Notes under the pieces: model-generated | What the model saw: the letters and a program-made list of their open reading frames with translations, nothing else | Databases searched by the model: none | What the model was told of the DNA's origin: nothing | Shown here: piece after piece, positions 7,756-17,238 of the stretch | How positions within the stretch are numbered: position 1 is the first letter of the stretch | How the letters are laid out: the number at the start of each line of letters is the position of its first letter | Made by a program: the position numbers and the translations under genes | Assembly: GCF_001586215.1 (NCBI RefSeq) | Contig: NZ_CP014634.1 | Location: forward strand, 558,001-622,000 | Reading direction: 5' to 3' | Length of the DNA: 64,000 bases | Origin: Corynebacterium simulans | GTDB lineage: Bacteria > Actinomycetota > Actinomycetes > Mycobacteriales > Mycobacteriaceae

Positions 7756-9291
7756 TTAGTGGAAGAAGTGGCGAGTGCCGGTGAAGTACATGGTCACGCC
7801 GGCCTGCTTGGCGGCCTCGATGACCTCTTCGTCACGAATGGAGCCGCCCGGCTGGACGACGGCCTTGACGCCAGCGTCGAGCAGAACCTCCAGGCCATCA
7901 GCGAATGGGAAGAAGGCATCCGAAGCAGCGAAAGCACCCGCGGTGCGGTTCGCGCCGTCGGCAAGCGTGTTAGCGCGCTCGACCGCCAGCTTCGCGGAGT
8001 CAACGCGGTTAACCTGGCCCATGCCCACGCCCACAGCGGCATTGTCCTTGGTCAGCAGGATGGCGTTGGACTTAACTGAGCGCACTGCGCGCCATGCGAA
8101 CTCGAGCTCAGCTAGGTCAGCATCGGACAGCGACTCGCCCGACACCAGCTGCCAGTTCTCCGGCTTATCGCCCTCGGCCTGGTAAGTATCCGGCTCCTGG
8201 CGCAGGACGCCACCGGAGATGTGCTTGATTTCCTCTGCCGGAGCCTCGTGCTCGGCAACGAGGATGCGGAGGTTCTTCTTCTCCTTGAGGATATCCACCG
8301 CGCCATCCTCGTAAGACGGAGCGACGATGACCTCGGTGAAGATGTCCTTGACCTGCTTGGCCATCTCGACGCTGACCTCGCGGTTGACGGCGATGACGCC
8401 GCCGAATGCGGAGAGCGGGTCGCACGCATGCGCGGCGCGGTGTGCCGCAGCGATGGACTCATCAGACACGGCGATACCGCACGGGTTGGCGTGCTTGATG
8501 ATGGCAACGCACGGACGCTCGTGATCCCATGCAGCACGCCACGCGGCGTCAGCGTCCTGGTAGTTGTTGTAGGACATCTCCTTGCCGTTCAGCTGCTGCG
8601 CGTTAGCCAGGCCCTTGCCGGAGCCATCGCGGGTAACGGTGGCCTTTTGGTGTGAGTTCTCGCCGTAGCGCAGCGTCGTGGTGGCGCCGCCCTCGGTGAG
8701 CTGGTCCACGAACCATGCGGAGACAGCCGCGTCGTAGTCAGCAGTGTGCAGGAATGCATCGCGTGCCAGGCCGCGACGCTCCTCCAAGGTGAAGCCGCCC
8801 TTCTTTGCAGCCTCTGCGACGTCGCCGTAACGCGCCGGATCAACGACGATGGCAACGGATGGGTGGTTCTTAGCCGCAGCGCGGACCATGGATGGACCTC
8901 CGATATCGATCTGCTCAACACAGCCATCGAAGTCAGCGCCGGAAGCAACGGTCTCACGGAATGGGTACAGGTTCACCACGACCAGCTGGAATGCCTCCAC
9001 ACCGAGCTCTTCTAGCTGAGAGAGGTGATCCGACTTGCGGGTATCCGCCAAGATGCCAGCGTGAACCTTCGGGTGCAGGGTCTTCACGCGGCCTTCGAGG
9101 CACTCCGGGAAGCCAGTGAGCTTTTCCACTGGGGTGACGTTGATGCCAAGGTCTGCAATCTTGGCGGCGGTGGAACCGGTGGACACAATCTCAACGCCGG
9201 CAGCGTCGAGGGAGCGGGCGAGATCCTCGAGCCCAGTCTTGTCATAGACGCTAATCAGCGCGCGCTTGATCTGCTTACGGTCATCGCTCAT
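7756..9291 (-). CDS. purH: Bifunctional AICAR transformylase / IMP cyclohydrolase
   Basis: 511 residues, the usual length. The enzyme carries out the last two steps of IMP synthesis: formylation of AICAR with 10-formyl-THF, then ring closure. The N-terminal cyclohydrolase domain (MGS fold, about 1-195) begins [16 protein letters not shown] and contains the TGSTA and [13 protein letters not shown] motifs. The C-terminal transformylase domain contains [10 protein letters not shown] and the catalytic [11 protein letters not shown]. All expected motifs are present. Last gene of the DUF6350-purN-purH operon on the minus strand, 27 bp after purN. Confidence 0.97.
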   Translation of the reverse strand: MSDDRKQIKRALISVYDKTGLEDLARSLDAAGVEIVSTGSTAAKIADLGINVTPVEKLTGFPECLEGRVKTLHPKVHAGILADTRKSDHLSQLEELGVEAFQLVVVNLYPFRETVASGADFDGCVEQIDIGGPSMVRAAAKNHPSVAIVVDPARYGDVAEAAKKGGFTLEERRGLARDAFLHTADYDAAVSAWFVDQLTEGGATTTLRYGENSHQKATVTRDGSGKGLANAQQLNGKEMSYNNYQDADAAWRAAWDHERPCVAIIKHANPCGIAVSDESIAAAHRAAHACDPLSAFGGVIAVNREVSVEMAKQVKDIFTEVIVAPSYEDGAVDILKEKKNLRILVAEHEAPAEEIKHISGGVLRQEPDTYQAEGDKPENWQLVSGESLSDADLAELEFAWRAVRSVKSNAILLTKDNAAVGVGMGQVNRVDSAKLAVERANTLADGANRTAGAFAASDAFFPFADGLEVLLDAGVKAVVQPGGSIRDEEVIEAAKQAGVTMYFTGTRHFFH

Positions 9292-9318
9292 GGTGCGGAG
9301 AAAGCCTTCCTAAAAGTC

Positions 9319-9948
9319 TTAGAGCTGAATCGAAATGGTTGCGTTGGCATCCTGCGCTACCTGAACGGCGCGCAAGACTTTAACGATGAGTTGGCGCTCG
9401 ACCACCTTGATGCGCTCGTGCAGCGAAGCCTCATCATCATCCTGCCGAACCAAGACTGGCTCCTGGGCAATGATGCGACCGGTATCTACACCGGCATCCA
9501 CAAAGTGGACGGTTGAACCTGTGACCTTCACTCCGTACTCGAGAGCGTCACGTACACCGTGTGCGCCCTTGAAGGACGGAAGCAAAGCCGGGTGAGTATT
9601 GATGGTGCGGCCTTCGAAGCAGGCGAGGAAATCTGCGCCCAGAATCTTCATGAAACCAGCTGAAACAACAACGTCTGGTTGCGCAGCTTCTACTGCGGCA
9701 ACCAGACGTTTATTCCATTCGGCGCGGTCTGCGCCCATCGTTACTACTTCTGCTTCAATACCAGCGGCTTTCGCGCGCTCTACCCCCTGACAAGGAACGT
9801 CAGCAACGACCTTGACCACACGATAGTTCTCATCCTGCGCATCGATGATGGCTTGCAGGAGTGAGCCGGTTCCGGAGACCAGAACGACGATTTCAATCGG
9901 ACGGGAGGTGCGGACGGTTTCGCCTTGTGGCTGATGCTGTGAAGTCAC
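9319..9948 (-). CDS. purN: Phosphoribosylglycinamide formyltransferase
   Basis: 209 residues. It transfers formyl from 10-formyl-THF to GAR in purine synthesis. The substrate loop VSGTGSLLQAII, the HPALLPSFKGAHG block with the catalytic His, and VHFVDAGVDTGRII with the catalytic Asp are all present. The longest start is a GTG at 9948, only 11 bp after the stop of the DUF6350 gene. A later GTG (residue 13) would fit the usual family N-terminus equally well. Upstream of purH in the same operon. Confidence 0.95.
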   Translation of the reverse strand: MTSQHQPQGETVRTSRPIEIVVLVSGTGSLLQAIIDAQDENYRVVKVVADVPCQGVERAKAAGIEAEVVTMGADRAEWNKRLVAAVEAAQPDVVVSAGFMKILGADFLACFEGRTINTHPALLPSFKGAHGVRDALEYGVKVTGSTVHFVDAGVDTGRIIAQEPVLVRQDDDEASLHERIKVVERQLIVKVLRAVQVAQDANATISIQL

Positions 9949-9959
9949 GGGACATAAGC

Positions 9960-11663
9960 CTAGTCCTTGTGAGGCTCCTGCGGGAATTCTTCGACAATTT
10001 CGCCGTCGATGACTTCCGCTTCTACCCCAGAATCGGCGGGCTTTGCCGTTTCTTCCGCTGCTTCTTCGGCTGCTTCTTCGGCCGATTCGTTTGCCTTTTC
10101 TACAGCTGTTTCATCAGCCTCATCATCTTCTGGAGCGTCTGCAACCGACTCCTCTTCAGGGGCACCCATTGGTTCTTCCGGCACAGACTCCTCTTCGGCC
10201 GATTCCTCACCCGTGGCATTTTCACTTGCAGCATCCGGTTTAACCGATTCCGCCACGGCGTCGTTGGAAGAGTTTGGCGCAGTTTCTTCCACTTCAGCGT
10301 CTTCCACTTCGGCTTCTTCTGCTTCGGCGTCTGCAAATGCAGCGTCCGCCGCAGCTTCCTCAGCCTTGTCGGATTCCGCGGCGGCTGCTGCCGAGGCGTT
10401 GCGGGATGCATGCCAGGCGCCGATTGCAAAGGCACAGGCAAAGCCCAATGCGATTGCCGCAAACCATAACGCCACGAGACCCGTTGCGGTCCACACGTTT
10501 AGGCCCGTTGTGCCATAGATGCCAAGCACGCCGGAAACGAAGTAGCTCAAAAGCAGGGTAAAGAAAGCAACAAAGGCACTCGCAGCGACCGCAAAGAAAA
10601 AGTTCACGTGGCGGCGTGCGCGCCAGACCACATAGATGGCCGAGGCGATCGGAACAACGAGAAGGCCCACCGCCCAAGGCGCAATGGAAGAAGGAACTAC
10701 GCCCACGATTGGCAGCGGCGGCAAGGAAACCATGTGGATGCTAAACAGGCTGATGCTGCTTTCCGGGCCGAACTGGAATTCAGAACCAGACAGAATGCCG
10801 CCTGTGCCGATAACTGCGTTTGGGATATACAGAGCGCTAATCAGGTAGAGCAGGAATCCACCCAAGCCATCGATGCTCGGGTACGCATTCATCATCTCGC
10901 TCTGACGGGACCAGCCCACAATGGCGACGATGAGGCACACTACTGCCGAGGCAGCAAAAAGCACACCGAGGTAACGCAGCGCTACTTGCGCGGCGTCGAC
11001 AAGCATGCGCGGCATACCGAAACGTTTGGCCAATGCCTTCCACAAGCGCGAACCCATGCCACCGGCCAGCGCCGACAGATGTAGCAGAAGCATGCGCGGC
11101 AAGACCACGAAGAAATTAGGCGGCGAGACGTCAAATACCTTGCCGGCGTCCCACAACATCAGCCACGCGATGATCGTGAGAAGCAACGGCACACCGACAA
11201 CACAGCCTAAGAGGACCAAAAGATCTTTGATGCTGACCTTATGCTTGATCGCCTGACGGATCCGGCGCCCGACAATTAAGGATAAGATTCCTGCGGGCAG
11301 CAGCGGTAAAACGGAAAGCTCAATTCCGCCTGCCGAAATCGGCGCGAGGTTAAACACCATCCACGCTTCGGCAACGATCGTGGGCAGCCATGCCAAAGGC
11401 GAGCTTGTTAAAAGCAGCGCCGCCAATGCCACTGCAAGCACTACCAACACCACGACGGCGTTAGGGATTGCCACCGTCCACAGCATTCGGCGGATGCGCC
11501 CGGCCAAAGTGGTAGGCGCGGTAGCTCGACGGGCGCGCGCCTGGGAGCCAACCTTGTTGGCCACGCGTGCAGCTGGTTTGGATGAGCCGGCGCCACCGCG
11601 CCCGCGCACTTGCGCGCGCGAACGGGAAGCCGACCGCGTTTGAGGGCTGGTGTTTTTGTTCAT
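9960..11663 (-). CDS. DUF6350 integral membrane protein with long acidic tail
   Basis: 567 residues from the ATG at 11663, chosen because the basic segment MNKNTSPQTRSASRSR makes a sensible cytoplasmic N-terminus; the frame stays open to an earlier ATG at 11741. Residues of roughly 65-430 hold about ten membrane spans. The remaining 135 or so residues are an Ala/Glu-rich acidic tail, probably disordered. This is the corynebacterial/mycobacterial membrane protein that precedes purN, known as DUF6350. Its role is not known to me. The operon position suggests co-expression with purine synthesis, not necessarily a purine function. Confidence 0.8.
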   Translation of the reverse strand: MNKNTSPQTRSASRSRAQVRGRGGAGSSKPAARVANKVGSQARARRATAPTTLAGRIRRMLWTVAIPNAVVVLVVLAVALAALLLTSSPLAWLPTIVAEAWMVFNLAPISAGGIELSVLPLLPAGILSLIVGRRIRQAIKHKVSIKDLLVLLGCVVGVPLLLTIIAWLMLWDAGKVFDVSPPNFFVVLPRMLLLHLSALAGGMGSRLWKALAKRFGMPRMLVDAAQVALRYLGVLFAASAVVCLIVAIVGWSRQSEMMNAYPSIDGLGGFLLYLISALYIPNAVIGTGGILSGSEFQFGPESSISLFSIHMVSLPPLPIVGVVPSSIAPWAVGLLVVPIASAIYVVWRARRHVNFFFAVAASAFVAFFTLLLSYFVSGVLGIYGTTGLNVWTATGLVALWFAAIALGFACAFAIGAWHASRNASAAAAAESDKAEEAAADAAFADAEAEEAEVEDAEVEETAPNSSNDAVAESVKPDAASENATGEESAEEESVPEEPMGAPEEESVADAPEDDEADETAVEKANESAEEAAEEAAEETAKPADSGVEAEVIDGEIVEEFPQEPHKD

Positions 11664-12020
11664 CGCGTCCACTTTGCCATGGCCCATCGTCCATTTTGGG
11701 TTGGCGCGACGATAACAAGCTGAATTGGCGGCACTTCGCACTAACCTTAAGGTGCTAGCTCAGGCGCACAACAGCGCAATATATACTGTATGGAACGGAA
11801 AGCAACCATTAACGCTACCGTGATGACCGTGCACTCTGAGCAAACATACACCGTCTATACTGGCCAATTACGATTATCGCTAGCTCTACCTAAAGTGTGA
11901 CACAAACCCTTTCAGGCCCCTGTCCAGCTAATTTCACCGAAAAGGTCGAAAAATTTCCATAACGGCTTGCTGTTATTATTTCGAGACGCTACTGTTACAT
12001 CTCGTTGGTAACAGGAAGGT
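11664..12020 (+). promoter_or_regulatory. Upstream region of the first M23 gene
   Basis: No gene is seen here. Two exact TATACT hexamers occur at 11782-11787 and 11856-11861. A TATTAT at 11974-11979 is a candidate -10 nearer the gene. TGTTAC/GTAACA half-sites at about 11993-12013 form an inverted repeat around CTCGTTG. GTAAC half-sites are of the kind described for MtrA, the response regulator that controls M23 and Rpf genes in Corynebacterium. A promoter at 11974 would give a leader of about 135 nt. Confidence 0.4.
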
Positions 12021-12099
12021 CACAATCCAGTAACCAACCGCCCAAAGACGTAACGCTTAATTTTTTGGTTTCTAGTGCAGGTGCGGTTGGCGGATTGTG
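12021..12099 (+). promoter_or_regulatory. Structured RNA leader before the M23 gene
   Basis: Three nested stems can be drawn. CACAATCC (12021-12028) pairs with GGATTGTG (12092-12099). CCAACCGC (12034-12041) pairs with GCGGTTGG (12083-12090). CCAAA (12042-12046) pairs with TTTGG (12064-12068). The arms are exact. The outer arm includes the GTG at 12097, the first possible start, and ends about 20 bp before the preferred ATG. No intrinsic terminator is attached, so translational control or RNA stability is more likely than attenuation. Confidence 0.5.
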
Positions 12100-12120
12100 A
12101 AGACAATGGAAGAAGAAATC

Positions 12121-12891
12121 ATGCGAAGCAAGACTCAGCGGAACGCCGGCCGTCACCGCCAGATCGCCACCTCGCAGACTGCGAAAGGTCGTCTAGCACT
12201 GGTGACCGTCGCTGCAGGAGCTGTGTCCACCGCAGGTGTCGGTGGCGCAGCAGCTGCCAACCTTCAGGCAGACAATGCCGGCATGAAGGCGCAGACCGTC
12301 GACTACAACCTTGCTACCGAGTCTGACGCCCTGCAGGACGTTCAGAATGGCGCCCAGGCTGCCGCCAAGGAAGCTGCCGCCGCTGCCCCACAGATCCTGA
12401 ACGTTGCCGAGGCAAAGCCGGTAGCAGATCTTTCTGCTCAGCTGGATAAGGCAGTTCAGGCATCTGAGGCACGTGCTGCTGCCGATGAAGCATCCCGCGC
12501 ACCATCCGTCGTCCGCCCAGCCGAGGGCACTTTCACCTCCGGATTCGGACCACGATGGGGTTCCTTCCACTCTGGCATCGACATCGCTAACGCTGTCGGT
12601 ACCCCAATCCTCGCCGCTATGGACGGCACCGTCATCGATTCCGGCCCAGCTTCCGGTTTCGGCCAGTGGATCCGCATCAAGCACGATGACGGCTCCATGA
12701 CCGTCTACGGCCACATGCAGACCCTGGACGTTGCAGTTGGCGAGCGCGTGCATGCCGGCCAGAAGATTGCCGGCATGGGTTCAATGGGCTTTTCCACCGG
12801 TTCCCACCTGCACTTCGAGATTCACCCAGCAGGCCAGGGCGCAGTTGACCCAATCTCTTGGTTCGCAGCCCGCGGAATCAACATCTCCTAA
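12121..12891 (+). CDS. Secreted M23 family metallopeptidase
   Basis: 256 residues from ATG 12121 (GGAAGAAG upstream); GTG 12097 and ATG 12106 are also in frame. The N-terminus is basic (RSKTQRNAGRHRQ), followed by a hydrophobic segment LALVTVAAGAVSTAGVGGAAAA, a signal peptide or anchor. A helical Ala-rich region (about 50-125) precedes the LytM/M23 domain (about 130-256). The zinc ligands lie in the HSGIDIAN motif and in HLHFE near the end, with YGHM between. Such enzymes cut peptide cross-bridges in peptidoglycan. It is closely related to the 17472-18236 product over the catalytic domain. A strong terminator follows. Confidence 0.9.
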   Translation: MRSKTQRNAGRHRQIATSQTAKGRLALVTVAAGAVSTAGVGGAAAANLQADNAGMKAQTVDYNLATESDALQDVQNGAQAAAKEAAAAAPQILNVAEAKPVADLSAQLDKAVQASEARAAADEASRAPSVVRPAEGTFTSGFGPRWGSFHSGIDIANAVGTPILAAMDGTVIDSGPASGFGQWIRIKHDDGSMTVYGHMQTLDVAVGERVHAGQKIAGMGSMGFSTGSHLHFEIHPAGQGAVDPISWFAARGINIS

Positions 12892-12941
12892 AGCACTAGC
12901 CTTTAAAATTCCTTCTTCCCACCCTCCTTCTCACCTGGTTT

Positions 12942-12976
12942 AAGCGGTAACAGGACTTCGCTTCCTGTTGCCGCTT
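12942..12976 (+). terminator. Terminator of the first M23 gene
   Basis: AAGCGGTAACAGGA pairs with TCCTGTTGCCGCTT around a short CTTCGC loop, with one G-U wobble. The right arm is followed by TCGTGGTTTTGG. Strong stem, moderate U-tract. Confidence 0.75.
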
Positions 12977-13012
12977 TCGTGGTTTTGGCCACCCACCCTT
13001 GCCGCCGCATTA

Positions 13013-13049
13013 CTTACCCAGTAAGCTACGCTATAGGTTACCCGGTAAT
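13013..13049. promoter_or_regulatory. Twin palindromic operators before the PadR gene
   Basis: Two near-identical palindromes, CTTACCCAGTAAG (13013-13025) and GTTACCCGGTAAT (13037-13049), are centred 24 bp apart and flank a TATAGG-type -10. The TTACC-x-GGTAA arrangement and position are typical of autoregulation by a PadR-type dimer. They also argue that the start at 13052 in the PadR frame is not used. Confidence 0.6.
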
Positions 13050-13114
13050 CAATGATTACTATCGGCTTGACCGGCAACTTTCCAAAATCTATATCCATCC
13101 CCCTGGCAGGAAAT

Positions 13115-13666
13115 ATGTCCATTAAACATTCTCTCTTGTCGCTCCTTAGCGCTGAGCCAGCTACCGCCAGCATGCTGCAAAGCCACTTCGCGGAAGCGCT
13201 GGATGGACTATGGCCACTCAACATCGGCCAAGTTGCACAAACGCTAAAACGACTCGAAAGAGACAACTTCATCGAGGAGCACGGCACAGCCGTAGGCCCC
13301 ACGGGCAGGCATGCCACGACCTATCACATCACTACACAAGGCCGTGCGGAGCTTGCGGACTGGTGGACGCGGGGCGTCGCCAAGCATGCGCTCGAAAGAG
13401 ATGAACTCGTCCTCAAGGTAGCGCTCGCTGCCCAACGCAGCGACGTCGATGCCATTGAAATTCTGGATGCCCAGCGCTTTGCCACCCTGAAGCAGCTTCG
13501 GCTTCTAAACCAGCAGGCCACCGAATTACCTGAAACCCGCAGCGCCACGCGGCTGGCCCTCGAACGCGAAATCTTTGACCTTGAAGCACTGCTGCGGTGG
13601 CTCGACCGGGCTGAGGCTCTAAATCCCCACACCTCCGCTTCTACTTCCAATCAACCAAAGGAATAG
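13115..13666 (+). CDS. PadR-family transcriptional regulator
   Basis: 183 residues from the ATG at 13115 (MSIKHSLLSLL), preceded by AGGA at short spacing. An upstream ATG at 13052 would put the operator palindromes against the start and is not favoured. The N-terminal winged helix (about 1-80) has the PadR pattern: LLSLLSAEPATASMLQ, LNIGQVAQTLKRLERDNFIE and a wing with TYHITTQGRAEL. The C-terminal half is helical with Leu/Glu-rich dimerisation helices. Stop and next start are 3 bp apart, so it is the first gene of a three-gene ABC operon and presumably controls it in response to an exported compound. Confidence 0.88.
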   Translation: MSIKHSLLSLLSAEPATASMLQSHFAEALDGLWPLNIGQVAQTLKRLERDNFIEEHGTAVGPTGRHATTYHITTQGRAELADWWTRGVAKHALERDELVLKVALAAQRSDVDAIEILDAQRFATLKQLRLLNQQATELPETRSATRLALEREIFDLEALLRWLDRAEALNPHTSASTSNQPKE

Positions 13667-13669
13667 ACC

Positions 13670-14374
13670 ATGCATAACAGCGAAGAAACCACCCACCCAT
13701 TACCACTTGAGCTTCATAATGTCTCCCGCGAGTTCGGCTCTGGCGCGCGCCAAGTTATCGCACTTAAGGAGGCAAACCTGCAGCTTCATCCCGGCAAGCT
13801 CATCGCCATCATGGGCCCTTCTGGTTCCGGCAAGTCCACGTTGCTCAACGTCGCTGGGCTCCTGCTGCCACCGACCTCTGGACGCGTGCTTGTCAACGGC
13901 GAGGATGCTGCGGGGCTGTCCAAATCTGCTGCCGCTCAGTTGCGCCGCCGGAACCTAGGTTTCGTCTTCCAGGACTTCAGCTTGGTGCCCACCCTCAGCA
14001 TCGGTGAGAACGTCACCCTACCCCTTGAATTAGATGGCGTTAGCCCTAAGAAGTGCCGCGAGGCCGCTGAAATTGCGCTTGCGGAAGTAGGCCTGGAAAA
14101 TGTCGCTGACCGCTTCCCTGAGGAAATCTCAGGCGGTCAGGCGCAAAGGGCCGCAATCGCCCGTGCACTCATTGGCCCGCGCCAGGTATTGCTCGCGGAT
14201 GAGCCGACCGGCGCGCTCGATACCGCCACCAGCGAAGAAGTCATGAAGGTGCTGCGCTCTCGCATCGACGCTGGCGCCGCCGGGCTTCTCGTTACCCATG
14301 AGCCACGTTTCGCCGCATGGGCCGACTCCGTTGTAATGATGCGCGATGGCGTCCTCAGCGGAAAGGAGCATTAG
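13670..14374 (+). CDS. ABC transporter ATPase, LolD/MacB type
   Basis: 234 residues. Walker A GPSGSGKST, Q-loop VFQDFSLVP, signature ISGGQAQR, Walker B QVLLADEPTGAL and switch His in LLVTHEPRF are all present. The VFQDF and DEPTGALD features place it with the LolD/MacB/FtsE branch that partners FtsX-type permeases. It is co-transcribed between the PadR gene and the permease, 3 bp from each. The complex probably works as a mechanotransmitter or exporter at the cell surface rather than a classical importer. Substrate unknown; antimicrobial peptide export or resistance is a common role for such PadR-linked pairs. Confidence 0.93.
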   Translation: MHNSEETTHPLPLELHNVSREFGSGARQVIALKEANLQLHPGKLIAIMGPSGSGKSTLLNVAGLLLPPTSGRVLVNGEDAAGLSKSAAAQLRRRNLGFVFQDFSLVPTLSIGENVTLPLELDGVSPKKCREAAEIALAEVGLENVADRFPEEISGGQAQRAAIARALIGPRQVLLADEPTGALDTATSEEVMKVLRSRIDAGAAGLLVTHEPRFAAWADSVVMMRDGVLSGKEH

Positions 14375-14377
14375 TCA

Positions 14378-17056
14378 ATGTCTGCTCTTTTAGCCGCCGC
14401 CCGCCCCACCTATCGCGACATGTTGGCCCATCGCTGGCGCAGCCTAGCCGGGGTGGCATTGGTTGCACTTCCCGTCGCCGTTTTGGTGTGCCTGGGCATA
14501 CTGGGCGTCAATGGCGATAGGTTCCACAACGTATTTTCAAGCAATCCGCGCACGATTGGCGTGGCGGCTTCAGAAGATACAAAAGCGGTGCACCTGGAAC
14601 CTGCAGCGGGTTTTGCTTCCCGCGCAGAAGAAATCTTGCCTGGTGACCTGCGCCCCTCCCCGATTTTTGGGCCCGTCACCGTGGGAGTTCAGCACGATTC
14701 AAAGCACTCCAATATCCAGATCACCCAATTCGACAGTGCTTTACCGCCCACTAAAGCTCAACCCCTCATCGATTCCGCGCACCCCGACGAGGGAACGCTC
14801 ATCTTGTCCTATGCAGATGCGCGTTCATTAGGAGTACACAAAGGTGATGTTGTCAGCATAAGTTCCCCTACCCCTGGCGGCTTATCGGAGGCAAAGGTCG
14901 CGGGCATCATCCCCGGCGGTAGGAGCTATGCCACGGCACCAGTCCTTACGAACACGGAGTTCTTGGCCCAGCACCCGGAGCAAGCTACGTGGGCCATCGT
15001 GGGCGATACCGTGCTCAACCAAAATGACATCGCACGGGTGCAGTCGGCAGGCTTTAGCATTTACGACAAATCTTTATCTGAAGCAACGATAATCGATAGC
15101 GGCGTCCACCTAAATTTTGAAGCCTTCTTAAGCTTCATCGCCATCGCCAGTTCTTTTGCTTTTGCGGTTACGCTGCTCCTTGCACTTATCGCGCCAGTGT
15201 TTAGCTTCGCTTTGCGCCGGAATACACGCATGTACGCACTCATGGCAGCACAGGGCGCACAACCAAAGCACATCGCTACAGCCGTATTAGCCTATGGCTT
15301 CTTCACAGGCCTGCTCGGCGCCACGAGCGGCGCAGTGCTCGGACTCGCAGGCAGCTATGCCATCGGGGCACTGCGTTTTCCTGGAGTAAAGCTCGATGTT
15401 CCACTGCTTTATCCACTTGCACTCTGGGCTATCGCAATTGTTGCTTCCACGGCCGCCGCTCTGGTGCCCGCGTGGCTCGCCGCCCGCCAGGCGCTTGCAC
15501 CCTCCCTCCACGGCGGCATGCCGGATCGCATCCTCAACTGGCGCAAGGAAATGGCATACGGCCCTGTCGCATTGCCCGTTATCCTCATCGCGCTGCTTAC
15601 CCCATTCGGTAAGTCAATCTATTCACTGCTCATCCTGCTGGCTTTCCTCGCCACAGCCGCAAGCGTTCCCGCGCTGGTATATGCCACCGCACGCGTATGC
15701 AGTCACCACGGCCTCGCTTTGCGGATTGCCAGCCGCGATCTCATGCGACGTGGATTCCATACGGTCCCAACCGCTATCGCGCTCATCGCCGTAACCTTAG
15801 CTGCGGCCGCGGGTTCCGTAGGCGTTCGCAGTGACGAAGCATGGTGGGACAAGGTGGACACGGTAGTAAATCCCTCCACCTCAGCAATAGTCAGAAACAC
15901 GGATCATCAAAAGAACTTGGGCGCACCGGCCAACAAGGTGGAACAGCGAGCCATCGATAGTGCGCTTGCACTGCAGCCTGGCAAGCCCCTTGAGACTTTT
16001 GGATATACCGATTGGAATTCCACCTCTATTCCTGGTTCTTCCATTCCAAATATTGCTCTCGAGATGGAATATGACTACACCTGCGAGCAGACTTCCTACA
16101 ACGACTCTGTCGAGCAGGCTACCTTCATTGACAAAGATGGCCGCAGGACCGATGAGTCTGGAGAAGCACGGCAGAATTGTCTGCATGACATGATGACGTG
16201 GTTCCCGTCTAGCGCCTTCACTCGCTATGGCCGCACGCTAGAAGCAACGCCCGAAACGCTCGACCTCTGGAACTTCGACAGCGATGCTGACCGCCAAGCG
16301 GCGGCAGATACACTCCGTAAGGGCGGAGTTGTCTTAACCCATAACAGCCACCTCGATGGACGCGACCATGCCGAGTTCACCGCTGTTCGGACCCCACAGG
16401 GCCAAACCGAACCGCGCGAAGAGGTTAGCGCTACGCTGCCTGCGGTCGAGGCGCTTCCCGCGTTGGGCCGCGATCTCAGGTTGGTTAGCCCTGCGGCGGC
16501 AAAGAAGCTAAAGATCTCCTCCTCCCGAATCGGCACGGCGATTGTCTTCGATAAGACTTTGGAGCGCAGCCAACAGAAGGAAATTGAAGAAGCCGTAGAA
16601 AACGCTACCGGCGGCGAATACGAGATTTCCTTCACAAAGACCACGAGCAAGGCAAAGGAATACGCCCCTGCCATTGCCCTATGGGGCATCGGCTTCATCT
16701 TGTTAGTGCTCATCATCGCCAACTCCGCGGCAGCGCTACGCCGCAGCGGAAAGCTCTTTGAGTCTTTGGGTGCAGAACCTTCCCTCATGCCGAAGGTCGC
16801 CGCTTGGCGCACGTGGTTGGTTGGCACGATCGGCATGACGCTCGGTTTCATCGTTGGCGAGATTATTGGAATCATCATGATTCGTGTGCCGCGGCCAGGC
16901 AGGCCCGAAGCAAACGAGCTGTTCTATCAGGGAGATCTCTACAGCATGGACTGGTGGCAACTTGCGGGCGTGTTCATAGTGCCTTTGCTTGGCGCGGGCG
17001 GTTCCTGGTTGGTGCACCGGCGCTTAAGTGCAGTCGAGGCTGAACAAAACGATTAG
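14378..17056 (+). CDS. FtsX-like ABC transporter permease
   Basis: 892 residues. The first span is at about 25-48. A large extracytoplasmic loop (about 50-245) precedes a three-span FtsX block near 255-365 (SFAFAVTLLLALIAPVFSFA, then FFTGLLGATSGAVLGLAGSY). Further spans occur at about 390-440. A second extracytoplasmic region (about 490-755) precedes a final three-span block (about 770-880). That is the duplicated FtsX layout of large exporters. The outer regions show no recognised domain. It follows its ATPase by 3 bp; a hairpin lies 35 bp after the stop. Confidence 0.9.
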   Translation: MSALLAAARPTYRDMLAHRWRSLAGVALVALPVAVLVCLGILGVNGDRFHNVFSSNPRTIGVAASEDTKAVHLEPAAGFASRAEEILPGDLRPSPIFGPVTVGVQHDSKHSNIQITQFDSALPPTKAQPLIDSAHPDEGTLILSYADARSLGVHKGDVVSISSPTPGGLSEAKVAGIIPGGRSYATAPVLTNTEFLAQHPEQATWAIVGDTVLNQNDIARVQSAGFSIYDKSLSEATIIDSGVHLNFEAFLSFIAIASSFAFAVTLLLALIAPVFSFALRRNTRMYALMAAQGAQPKHIATAVLAYGFFTGLLGATSGAVLGLAGSYAIGALRFPGVKLDVPLLYPLALWAIAIVASTAAALVPAWLAARQALAPSLHGGMPDRILNWRKEMAYGPVALPVILIALLTPFGKSIYSLLILLAFLATAASVPALVYATARVCSHHGLALRIASRDLMRRGFHTVPTAIALIAVTLAAAAGSVGVRSDEAWWDKVDTVVNPSTSAIVRNTDHQKNLGAPANKVEQRAIDSALALQPGKPLETFGYTDWNSTSIPGSSIPNIALEMEYDYTCEQTSYNDSVEQATFIDKDGRRTDESGEARQNCLHDMMTWFPSSAFTRYGRTLEATPETLDLWNFDSDADRQAAADTLRKGGVVLTHNSHLDGRDHAEFTAVRTPQGQTEPREEVSATLPAVEALPALGRDLRLVSPAAAKKLKISSSRIGTAIVFDKTLERSQQKEIEEAVENATGGEYEISFTKTTSKAKEYAPAIALWGIGFILLVLIIANSAAALRRSGKLFESLGAEPSLMPKVAAWRTWLVGTIGMTLGFIVGEIIGIIMIRVPRPGRPEANELFYQGDLYSMDWWQLAGVFIVPLLGAGGSWLVHRRLSAVEAEQND

Positions 17057-17090
17057 CCCAAGAGCCACAACAGCAAATTGACCCGAACGC

Positions 17091-17121
17091 AAGGCCTGTA
17101 CCAAGTCTAGGCACAGGCCTT
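17091..17121 (+). terminator. Terminator-like hairpin after the permease gene
   Basis: AAGGCCTGT and ACAGGCCTT form a perfect 9-bp stem around a 13-nt loop, 34 bp after the permease stop. The U-tract is poor (TGTCG). Confidence 0.55.
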
Positions 17122-17238
17122 GTCGCAGCTCAGGAGGGGCTTTTACTGAATGAATCCTGGCAGCCCCATAACGTCACCCCCAATATCCACCCCCACAACC
17201 TAAACCCATACTTCACAGTCGTAACTATTTTCACATTA

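Noticed and set aside
11823..11900. 25-codon leader peptide upstream of the first M23 gene
   Set aside because: No ribosome site, no regulatory codon run and no attenuator stem follow it.
12021..12099. c-di-AMP (ydaO) riboswitch before the M23 gene
   Set aside because: Gene type fits, but I could not find the conserved ydaO segments; only the stems are supported, so it is listed as an unassigned leader.
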